DNA of 64,000 bases, taken from Macrostomum hystrix. Its lineage: Eukaryota; Platyhelminthes; Macrostomidae. The notes under the pieces were generated by a model, which saw only the letters and a list, made by a program, of their open reading frames with translations, ran no database searches and was not told the origin of the DNA. Numbering within the stretch: the stretch's first letter is position 1; every line of letters starts with the position of its first letter. The position numbers and the translations under genes are program-made. The stretch lies in NCBI GenBank assembly GCA_950097015.1, contig CATNEN010000038.1, forward strand, positions 15,556,001 to 15,620,000, given 5' to 3'. This document shows, in pieces, positions 42,701 through 54,700 of this stretch.

Positions 42701-45700
42701 GCTATCTGACACTGGGTATCTGACACTAGGTATCTGACACTGTGTATCTGACACTGCGTATCTGACACTAGCTATCTGACATTGGGTCTCTGACACTAGC
42801 TATCTGACACTGGGTATCTGACACTGCGTATCTGACACTAGCTATCTGACATTGGGTATCTGACACTAGCTATCTGACACTGGGTATCTGACACTAGCTA
42901 TCTGACACAGGGTATCTGACACTAGCTATCTGACACTGGGTATCTGACACTAGCTATCTGACACTGAGTATCTGACACTAGATATCTGACACTGGGTATC
43001 TGACACTAGGTATCTGACACTGAGTATCTGACACTAGATATCTGACACTGGGTATCTGACACTAGGTATCTGACACTGCGTATCTGACACTGCGTATCTG
43101 ACACTAGCTATCTGACATTGGGTATCTGACACTAGCTATATGACACAGGGTATCTAGCTATCTGACACTGCGTATCTGACACTAGCTATCTGACACTAGC
43201 TATCTGACACTGGGTATCTGACACTAGCTATCTGACACTGGGTATCTGACACTGCGTATCTGACACTGAGTATCTGACACTAACTAGCTATAGTTGCTTA
43301 ACGCAACTTGGACAAAAAATCAAAACCTGAAAGTGAAACATTTATTTGAAATGTTGAAGGTTGAAAAAAACTCTTTTAAATGCCAAATAAAAAACACAAA
43401 AAGCATGTCGAGAGACACACATTGCTGAGATTAGCTTATTAAAAATATGTTCTCATGCCATCTAAATAGCAATATAAGAACTTCAGAAACTTCATTTCGC
43501 AATTTTTATGAAAAATCAAACCCCAAATAGATTGCCAATCCTGGATCTCATGCTTATTGGTTACTGGTTGGTTACTGGATGCAAAAACATTTGCGTAAAA
43601 TAGCATAGAGTTTTTTTGTAAATATAAGTTGTCAATTAATTAATCAATAGAGCAAACAATCCTACTATGAGTAGAAATACATGTATTGTCTATTATAAAT
43701 TAACACATGCATTTTCCAAATTTTTTGCATGACAAGCGTGCGAGAGATTGTTTTTTTACCATCCGGGCTGTCAGGTTTAATTATTTGATTCTGCATCAAA
43801 TGCTGCCGTTCCGCCTCTTGACAATTAAGGAAAGAATTAAGCCACATTATTTTATTACATAAAAAACTAGAATCATTAGTAAGCGAAGCGAATAGTACAA
43901 AATCTAAATACAATGGAGTGCTAATCGCAAAATCTATGAAAACTATTTTGGTGATTTTTAAACATGTTTTTCTTACCTCCAAGCATTGTTGTGGCTTTAA
44001 CGGCGGTCAAAATCTTCAACTGAGTGCCGATTGTGGGAATCTTCTGGCAGGCTCTGAGTAGTGACTGCAAAGACAATTTGTACACTAAGAGATTGAAGAT
44101 TTATAGCTTGACAAATATGTTCCAATACTATACTTATATAATATACACGCAATAATTACTGTCTCTTATTTTCACTCATCACATCTATTATCTTCCCAGA
44201 TTTCATCTATTATCTTCCCAGATTCCATCTATTATCTTCCCTGATTTCATCTATTATCTTCCCTGATTCCATCTATTATCTTCCCAGATTCTATCTATTA
44301 TCTTCCCAGATTCCATCTATTATCTTCCCAGATTCCATCTATTATCTTCCCAGATTTCATCTATTATCTTCCCTGATTCCATCTATTATCTTCCCAGATT
44401 CTATCTATTATCTTCCCAGATTCCATCTATTATCTTCCCTAATCCAATCTATTATCTTCCCAGATTCCATCTATTATCTTACCAGATTCCATCTATTATC
44501 TTCCTTAATCCCATCTATCTTGTTCCCAGATTCTATCTATTGTCTTCCCAGATTCCATCTATTATCTTCCCTGATTCCATCTATTATCTTCCCAGATTCT
44601 ATCTATTATCTTCCCAGATTCCATCTATTATCTTCCCAGATTCTATCTATTATCTTTCCAGATTCTATCTATTATCTTCCCAGATTCCATCTATTATCTT
44701 CCCTAATCCAATCTATTATCTTCCCTAATTCCATCTATTATCTTCCCTGATTCCATCTATTATCTTCCCAGATTCTATCTATTATCTTCCCAGATTCCAT
44801 CTATTATCTTCCCTAATCCAATCTATTATCTTCCCAGATTCCATCTATTATCTTCCCTGATTCCATCTATTATCTTTCCAGATTCTATCTATTATCTTCC
44901 CAGATTCCATCTATTATCTTCCCTAATCCAATCTATTATCTTCCCTAATTCCATCTATTATCTTCCCTGATTCCATCTATTATCTTCCCAGATTCCATCT
45001 ATTATCTTCCCAGATTCCATCTATTATCTTCCCAGATTCCATCTATTATCTTCCCTGATTCCATCTATTATCTTCCCTGATTCCATCTATTATCTTCCCA
45101 GATTCCATCTATTATCTTCCCAGATTCCATCTATTATCTTCCCTAATCCAATCTATTATCTTCCCTAATTCCATCTATTATCTTCCCTGATTCCATCTAT
45201 TATCTTCCCAGATTCCATCTATTATCTTCCCTGATTCCATCTATTATCTTCCCAGATTCCATCTATTATCTTCCCAGATTCCATCTATTATCTTCCCTGA
45301 TTCCATCTATTATCTTCCCTGATTCCATCTATTATCTTCCCAGATTCTATATATTATCTTCCCTAATCCAATCTATTATCTTCCCAGATCCCATCTATTA
45401 TCTTCCCTGATCCCATCTAATTTCTTCCCAGATCCCATCTATTATCTTCCCAGATCCCATCTATTATCTTCCCAGATCCCATCTATTATCTTCCCAGATT
45501 CCATCTATTATCTTACCAGATTCCATCTATTATCTTCCTTAATCCCATCTATCTTGTTCCCAGATTCTATCTATTGTCTTCCCAGATTCCATCTATTATC
45601 TTCCCTGATTCCATCTATTATCTTCCCAGATTCTATCTATTATCTTCCCAGATTCCATCTATTATCTTCCCAGATTCTATCTATTATCTTTCCAGATTCT

Positions 45701-48700
45701 ATCTATTATCTTCCCAGATTCCATCTATTATCTTCCCTAATCCAATCTATTATCTTCCCTAATTCCATCTATTATCTTCCCTGATTCCATCTATTATCTT
45801 CCCAGATTCTATCTATTATCTTCCCAGATTCCATCTATTATCTTCCCTAATCCAATCTATTATCTTCCCAGATTCCATCTATTATCTTCCCTGATTCCAT
45901 CTATTATCTTTCCAGATTCTATCTATTATCTTCCCAGATTCCATCTATTATCTTCCCTAATCCAATCTATTATCTTCCCTAATTCCATCTATTATCTTCC
46001 CTGATTCCATCTATTATCTTCCCAGATTCCATCTATTATCTTCCCAGATTCCATCTATTATCTTCCCAGATTCCATCTATTATCTTCCCTGATTCCATCT
46101 ATTATCTTCCCTGATTCCATCTATTATCTTCCCAGATTCCATCTATTATCTTCCCAGATTCCATCTATTATCTTCCCTAATCCAATCTATTATCTTCCCT
46201 AATTCCATCTATTATCTTCCCTGATTCCATCTATTATCTTCCCAGATTCCATCTATTATCTTCCCTGATTCCATCTATTATCTTCCCAGATTCCATCTAT
46301 TATCTTCCCAGATTCCATCTATTATCTTCCCTGATTCCATCTATTATCTTCCCTGATTCCATCTATTATCTTCCCAGATTCTATATATTATCTTCCCTAA
46401 TCCAATCTATTATCTTCCCAGATCCCATCTATTATCTTCCCTGATCCCATCTAATTTCTTCCCAGATCCCATCTATTATCTTCCCAGATCCCATCTATTA
46501 TCTTCCCTGATCCCATCTAATTTCTTCCCAGATCCCATCTATTATCTTCCCAGATTCCATCTATTATCTTCCCTGATTCCATCTATTATCTTCCCAGATT
46601 CCATCTATTATCTTCCCAGATTCCATCTATTATCTTCCCTGATTCCATCTATTATCTTCCCTGATTCCATCTATTATCTTCCCAGATTCTATGTATTATC
46701 TTCCCTAATCCAATCTATTATCTTCCCAGATCCCATCTATTATCTTCCCTGATCCCATCTAATTTCTTCCCAGATCCCATCTATTATCTTCCCAGATCCC
46801 ATCTATTATCTTCCCTGATCCCATCTAATTTCTTCCCAGATCCCATCTATTATCTTCCCAGATCCCATCTATTATCTTCCCAGATCCCATCTATTATCTT
46901 CCCAGATCCCCATCTGGTGTAAACCAATCCCAGCAACTCACCCCTTGAATGGACATGTCGGTGCACCTAGATGCCAGATTGTTGCCAATCCGGGTGACAT
47001 TCTGAGACGCCTCAACAATAGCCTTGGCCGTGTCCAACAGATCCTTCTTGGAGCTGTTTTGCTCGCTAAAAGTACATTCGAGATAATAAAAAAACTTATG
47101 GCTAATAAATAAATTATCGAATTCAGCGATCATTTGTCTGAAGCAGTCTACTCACTTCATAATCTGGTTGAGTCTGGCGAACAGCAGAGATATCTTCTCG
47201 GCAGCGGCAATGATTTCATTATCCTCAGATGAGTACTGAGTGACCTGCTGGTGCAGTGAGCGGGCCGCCTCCTGCAAGGGGAAAATTATAGAGCCTTAAT
47301 TCTGAATGGCGGCGAAGAAATTGGTTTCATGGTTTATAAATGGTGACTACTTTAGATATGAATATGGAAATGAGAAATTGGATTTGGGAAGCTGAGAGAT
47401 AGGAATATAATTGAGTTAGGGGCCTGGCGAGATGTCGAGAGGTGGGTGATCTGGGAAGATGTCAGATGGGGATCAGGAAAGATGAAAATGGGGATCAGGG
47501 AAGATGACAGATAGGAAATTGGGAATATAATTAAGATAGGGGCCTGGGAAGATTAGAGTTAGGGATCTGGCAAGATTGGAACTCGCGATTTGGGAAGATG
47601 AGAAATGGGGATTTGGGAAGATGGTAGATGGGAATCTGGGAGGATGACAGATGGGGATCTGGGAAGATCAAAAATTAAGATCTGGGAAGACGGCAGATGG
47701 GGATCTGGGAAGATGGCAGATGGGGATCCGAGAAGATGGCAGATGGGGATCTGAGAAGATGGCAGATGGGGGTCTGGGAAGATGGCAGATTGGGATCTGT
47801 GAAGATGATAAGACGGGATCTGGGAAGATGACATATGGGGATCTGAGAAGATGATAAGACGGGATCTGGGAAGATGGCAGATGGGGATCTGGGAAGATGG
47901 CAGATGGGGATCTGGGAAGATGGCAGATGGGGATCTGGGAAGATGACAGATTGGGATCTGGGAAGATGGCAGATGGGGATCTGAGAAGATGATAAGACGG
48001 GATCTGGGAAGATGGCAGATGGGGATCTGGGAAGATGGCAGATGGGGATCTGGGAAGATGGCAGATGGGGATCTGTGAAGATGATAAGATGGGATCTGGG
48101 AAGATGAGAAACAAAATTGTGTCCAGTAGAGACAATAATCACAGGATTGAAACATGAAATGCTCACCAAAATAGGCTGTGTAACTTGAGTGGTCGCTGGC
48201 TGGTCAAACAGGCGCTCACTCAACTGCTCTGTGGGCACCAGGCCGAAGGACACGGATGGCGATTGTTGCTGGGCAGCAGGGGCGCCAGTTTTAACCGGCG
48301 GCCGAGCTGAAGATAAAGGTGCCGTCAGCGTAGCCGACGGAGTTGACGTAGGCGGCGGCAGTTGATGCTCAACCCGATCTATCTGAGCATAATCATCAGC
48401 TTCAACTTCGTCAGAGGAGAAACGCGTTTTAGTTGGAGGCGACAACTTCTGCTGCTGCTGCTGCTGCTGCGGCTTTGGTGGCGGCGGCGGGGGCTGCGGT
48501 GGCTCAAAGCCGAGGGAATGAGATGGACTTTTGCTGGTCCATTGCTGCTGCTGCTGCTGGGGCTGGCGGATCTGAGGCGACATTGCGCTGCTTGGGGTCT
48601 CGCTGGAACTGGAGCTTACACGGCGCTCGCTTGGCTCTACGGTGCAAGGATTTGGGAAGATCCATATTTGTAGGATCCTAAAGAATGAAACTGAGGATTT

Positions 48701-51700
48701 AGGGGAGATCGAATGAAACTGAGGATTTGGGGAAATAGGTATGAAACTGAGGATTTGGGAAATGGAATGAAACTGAGGATTTGGGGAAATAGGTATATAT
48801 GAAACTGAGGATTTAGGGAGATTAATTGAAACTGAGGATTTGAGAAGTAGGTATGAAACTGAGGATTTAAGAAATAGGTGTGAAAGTGGGGATTTGCGAA
48901 AATGCATAAGAAAAATTAGGATCTTTGGAAGATGGAAAAGACCACATGAAAGGAAAATAAGTAAAAATTGAGTATAATAATTAACCGCAAATAGGGGAGA
49001 ACTGGATGAGGGATCTCACTGTATCGGGTGAGCAGCAGTTCTCCAAGCAGGTCCAGAATCTGCTGATTAGCGTCACGCCAGACGGGACCCCGCTCGGCCG
49101 GCTCAGAGGCGGCCGCCTTAGCCGCCGTCACCATGGCGCCGATGGCGTCTCTGAGGCGGGCAGCCTGTCGAGCCAAGTCCGCCTTGGCCGCGGCGTCCAG
49201 GCAGTTGTCCGCGTCGGCCTGCAACAGCTGGACGGCCCGGTGGGCGCGCCGGGCGGCTGCCGATGTGGATGCCACGAACTGCTGCTGCTTGGCGCGGTCC
49301 AGGCCGGACGGACCTGAGGGAAAAATGCAATTGGATTTCAGCTCTAGAATCAGAGAGAAATGATAATCAGAGCAGTGGTAGAAAGAAACTGAGTAGGGGT
49401 AGAAAGAATCTGGGTAGGGGTAGAAAGAATCTGGGTAGGTGTAGAAAGAATCTGGGTAGGGATAGAAAGAATCTGAGCAGGGATAGAAAGAATCTGAGCA
49501 TAGGTAGAAAGAATCTGAGCATAGGTAGAAAGAATCTGAGCAAGGGTAGAAAGAATCTGAGCATGGGTAGAAAGGATCTAAGCATGGGTAGAAAGAATCT
49601 GAGCAGGGATAGAAAGAATCTGAGCAAGGGTAGAAAGAATCTGAGCATGGGTAGAAAGAATCTGAGCAAGGATAGAAAGAATCTGAGCAAGGGTAGAAAG
49701 AATCTGAGCAAGGGTAGAAAGAATCTGAGCAAGGGTAGAAAGAATCTGAGCATGGGTAGAAAGAATCTGAGCATGGGTAGAAAGAATCTGAGCAAGGGTA
49801 GAAAGAATCTGAGCATGGGTAGAAATGATGCGAGTGGGGGTAGAAAGAATCTGGGTAGACAGCTCGCAAAGTACCTGAGGCTCCAGTGGAGGAGCTGGCC
49901 AGAGCGGCAGCGGCGACTTCGGAGTCCGCGGCCACGTCGGCCAGCAGCTGGCGCAGGCAGGCGGGCACATCGGCCATCCGGTCCAGCTTGGCCCGCAGCC
50001 GTTCAACGGAGTCACGCCAGGCGTCTTGAAGCTGGCGCAGATGATCAGAGACCGCGTTGGACGCCGGCCCAGCGCCGCCGTTGACGAGGCGAGCCCGGCC
50101 AGCGTTAGCCAGCTGGGGCGCCAGGCGAATCAGCTGGTCCGTGACGGCGCGAACCCCGGCCTGACGAGAACCACGCTCGCTGGCGTTGTCGGCCGCCGCT
50201 GACAGATTGTTTGGCGGCTTCAGCGCGGCCAGCTCGGCGGCCTCGGATAACTGAGCAGCCTGCATGAGAAAAGGATTGTGTGATAAGCAGGGGGGTTGGC
50301 ATAATCGGGAATGAGAGGGGTAGAATGGAGGTGGGAGTGAGAAACAAGCAGAGTAGGAGTAGAAACAGTCTGAGAAAGAGTATAAATAATCTAGGTCGGG
50401 ATATATAAATGTATACAGACTCTAAGGGTAGAATAAGTCTAAGAAAGGGTAGAAACAATTAGAGTTGGGGTAGAAAGTAGGTGCATTGGTGCAAGTAAAA
50501 AGAATTTAGGGAAGAAAGGATGGTTAAAAAGGAAAAAGGATAAAGGATGAAAATACGGAGTAGAAAGGAAGGGTAGAATGAATGGTTAGAGAGAAGGGGG
50601 TAGAAAGGAAGGGGCAGAAAGGAAGGGGTAGAAAGGAAGGGTAGAATGAATGGTTAGAGAGAAAGGGGTAGAAAGGAAGGGGCAGAAAGGAAGGGGTAGA
50701 AAGGAAGAGGCAGAAAGGAAGGGGTAGAAAGGAAGGGGCAGAAAGGAAGGGGTAGAAAGGAAGAGGCAGAAAGGAAGGGGTAGAAAGGAAGGGGCAGAAA
50801 GGAAGGGGTAGAAAGGAAGGGTAGAATGAATGGTTAGAGAGAAAGGGGTAGAAAAGAAGGGGCAGAAAGGAAGGGGTAGAAAGGAAGGTAGAATGAATGG
50901 TTAGAGAGAAAGGGGTAGAAAGGAAGGGGCAGAAAGGAAGGGTAGAATGAATGGTTAGACAGAAAGGGGTAGAGAGGAATCGGTAGAAAGGAAGGGGTAG
51001 AAAGGAAGGGTAGAATGAATGTTAAGACAGAAAAGGTAGAACGAATGGTTTGACAGAAAGGGGTAGAAAGGAAGGGTAGAATGGTATGGGTAGAAAGGAA
51101 GGGGTAGAAAGGAGGGGAAGAAAGGAAGAGGAGGAAAGGAAGGGGTAGAAAGGAAGGGATAGAAAGGAATGGGTAGAAAGGAAGGGGTAGAAAGGAGGGG
51201 AAGAAAGGAAGAGGAAGAAAGGAAGGGGAAGAAAGGAAGGGGTAGAAAGGAGAAATAGTAAAAAAGGAAAAGCAAGGAAGTATCAGCACGGCAGGCAGGG
51301 TCAGATAAGCTGGCGAGCAGCATTGGTCACGCACCTGTCTCCGCACGGAGTCAGCGGATGCGTAGAAGGCGTCCGTCTCGCCCCGCTCAGCGCACTCAAC
51401 CAATCGTTTAATCGGTCCCATGGGATCTAGGAAGGCATCGCAGGTGGCCCTGATGCCGCTGGGTCCCAGGAGGCTGTTCAGCTCGGTCAGCTGGTCGAGC
51501 AGGCGAGCTCGAGCGGTCTCGCGCTCGCCAGACGGCACGTCGTTGAGGTTCAAAAGCCGCCTGGCCAAGGCGGCCGACGAGGCTGCGAGCTCCTGGACTC
51601 TAGCGTGATTCGACTGCATTGCCGGTTGAACAGCTTCGATGGAGGCCTCGGCGGCCAGTTCCAGATTGCAGGGCTGACGCTGCAAGGCGCTGATGGCTTC

Positions 51701-54700
51701 AACCAGAGTTTTCGATTGGCCCGGATGCTGGCCGCCCAGCTGCGCCTGATTGGCCCGACGGCCAGGACGCAGGTCCGGAGCGCCGTGGCCGATCAGGCGA
51801 CTTTTGTCTCCGCATTCAACAGCAAGTGCCAGCACCTGATTGGTTGATTAGATTTGTGAATTTGTTTTCAAAGTGCTGACTATAATACTCCAGAAATATA
51901 CTACAGTTATAAGCTAAAAATGCTTACTTACTAAAAATGCTCTCAGAAAATCGTCTAATCTACTCATCTAATCTACTAGACTACGGCTCGTACTACTCTA
52001 CTTAACACAAAATATCTGCTACTCTAATAGATATTAGATATTTGGGACTAAAACATCCCACTCTACTCCTAAAACCTACCACCCTACTCCAAAAACATAC
52101 CACTCTACTCCTAAAACCTACTACTCAACTCCAAAAACCTACCCCTCTACTCCAAAAACATACCACTTCTACTCCTAAAACCTAACACTCAACTCATAAA
52201 ACCTACTACTCTACTCCAAAAACATACCACTCTACTCCAAAAAACCCACCACTATATCTAAAAACTGCCAAAATCAATCAATCAATCAACTCTGTCTAAT
52301 CTAGTATTCTACCGCAAAAATCAACAAATTGATTACCTGTCTCTCAACCTGTGCCAATAGTGACTCAGTCTGGTCATTCAGGCCATCGCGAGCACTCTGG
52401 CACAGACTGTCCATTGTGCCAACCAGCTCCTGGTGCAGCTGTTCAACACCCGGCCTGTCAAGCCATCCGCATTCGCACAGGCAGTCGCGCAGTTGAACGC
52501 CGAAATCTGTCAGGTCAGGAGGTGCGGAGCCGTTAGCGGCCGAACGAGCCTGCTGCAGACCCTGCTTCAGTAGGCGCAGCAGCTTCTGCCTGTCAGACGC
52601 GATGGCGTGAAACAGGAGCATATCAATGACGTCAAGAAGCAGTGCGGTTAGCTTGTCGACGGTTAGGGCCACATTGTCAGTCACCTCCTTGATGCCGTTC
52701 GATTCTATAATATGATTTTTATTCAGAATTCAAGAACTTAACTTTTTTTCTGAAAGCCCGATATCTTTTTAACCTTTATATTGTTAAATGCTTACTTCAA
52801 GTAGACTAGTTTGCAAGTAGTTATAAAAATATTTGATAAAAATTTGACCGATATTAGATAAATCATGGTACTACTTACTGGTCAGTAGTAGAATGAGTCG
52901 CAGTTTCAATTCGGACAGCAGCTCCTCAACAAGACCGGGTAGGCGATTAATTTCGCCTAATAGAAAGTCCCGCTCCTCTTCGTCAAGAAGCTCGGAGGCT
53001 CGGGAAATCACGGCCTGGTTGACCCGGGGCAGTAGGACGTTCAGGTCGTCCTGCAGGGAGAGAGGGCATTGTTTTAGAGGGGGCTAGTGTCAGAGGGGGC
53101 GTGTGTCAAAGGGGGCGAGTGTCAAAGGGGGCGAGTGTCAGAGGGGGTTTGTCAGAGGGGGCGAGTGTCAGAGGGGGCGAGTGTCAGAGGGGGGTTTGTC
53201 AGAGGGGGCGAGTGTCAGAGGGGGCGAGTGTCAAAGGGGGCGAGTGTCAAAGGGGGCGAGTGTCAGAGGGGGGATTTGTCAGAGGGGGCGAGTGTCAGAG
53301 GGGGCGAGTGTCAGTGGGGGGTTTGTGAGAGGGGGCGAGTGTCAGAGGGGGCGAGTGTCAGAGGGGGGTTTGTCGGAGGGGGCGAGTGTCAGAGGGAGGT
53401 TTGTCGGAGGGGGCGAGTGTCAAAGGGGGTGAGTGTCAGAGGGGGGTTTGTCAGAGGGGGCGAGTGTCAGAGGGGGCGAGTGTCAGAGGGGGCGAGTGTC
53501 AGAGGGGGCGAGTGTCAGAGGGGGCGTGTGTCAAAGGGGGCGAGTGTCAAAGGGGGCGAGTGTCAGAGGGGGGATTTGTCAGAGGGGGCGAGTGTCAGAG
53601 GGGGCGAGTGTCAGTGGGGGGTTTGTGAGAGGGGGCGAGTGTCAGAGGGGGCGAGTGTCAGAGGGGGGTTTGTCGGAGGGGGCGAGTGTCAGAGGGAGGT
53701 TTGTCGGAGGGGGCGAGTGTCAAAGGGGGTGAGTGTCAGAGGGGGGTTTGTCAGAGGGGGCGAGTGTCAGAGGGGGCGAGTGTCAGAGGGGGCGAGTGTC
53801 AGAGGGGGCGAGTGTCAGAGGGGGTTTGTCAGAGGGGGCGAGTGTCAGAGGGGGGTTTGTCAGAGGGGGCGAGTGTCAGAGGGGGCGAGTGTCAAAGGGG
53901 GCGAGTGTCAGAGGGGGGATTTGTCAGAGGGGGCGAGTGTCAGAGGGGGCGAGTGTCAGTGGGGGGTTTGTGAGAGGGGGCGAGTGTCAGAGGGGGGTTT
54001 GTCGGAGGGGGCGAGTGTCAGAGGGAGGTTTGTCGGAGGGGGCGAGTGTCAAAGGGGGCGAGTGTCAAAGGGGGCGAGTGTCAGAGGGGGCGAGTGTCAG
54101 AGGGGGGTTTGTCAGAGGGGGCGAGTGTCAGAGGGGGCGAGTGTCAAAGAGGCGAGTGTCAGAGGGGGGATTTGTCAGAGGGGGCGAGTGTCAGAGGGGG
54201 CGAGTGTCAGTGGGGGGTTTGTGAGAGGGGGCGAGTGTCAGAGGGGGCGAGTGTCAGAGGGGGCGAGTGTCAGAGGGGGCGAGTGTCAGAGGGGGGTTTG
54301 TGAGGGGGCGAGTGTCAGAGGGGGGTTTGTGAGAGGGGGCGAGTGTCAGAGGGGGGTTTGTGAGAGGGGGCGAGTGTCAGAGGGGGCGAGTGTCAGAGGG
54401 GGGTTTGTCAGAGGGGGCGAGTGTCAGAGGGGGCTAGTGTCAGAGGGGGGTTTGTCAGAGGGGGCGAGTGTCAGAGGGGGCGAGTGTCAGAGGGGGCGAG
54501 TGTCAGAGGGGGGCGAGTGTCAGAGGGGGTTTGTCAGAGGGGGCGAGTGTCAGAGGGGGCGAGTGTCAGAGGGGGCGAGTGTCAGAGGGGGCGAGTGTCA
54601 GAGGGGGTTTGTCAGAGGGGGCGAGTGTCAGAGGGGTGGGTGTCAGTGGGTGAGAGTCACAAGTGTGAGTGTTAAAGGGAAATTAAATAATGTGAAAATA

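Noticed and set aside
47675-48907. 410-codon minus-strand frame as one exon
   Set aside because: Only 48636-48167 is coding; the two ends are intronic repeats read through (FPNP, HLPRSPSAIFPDP).
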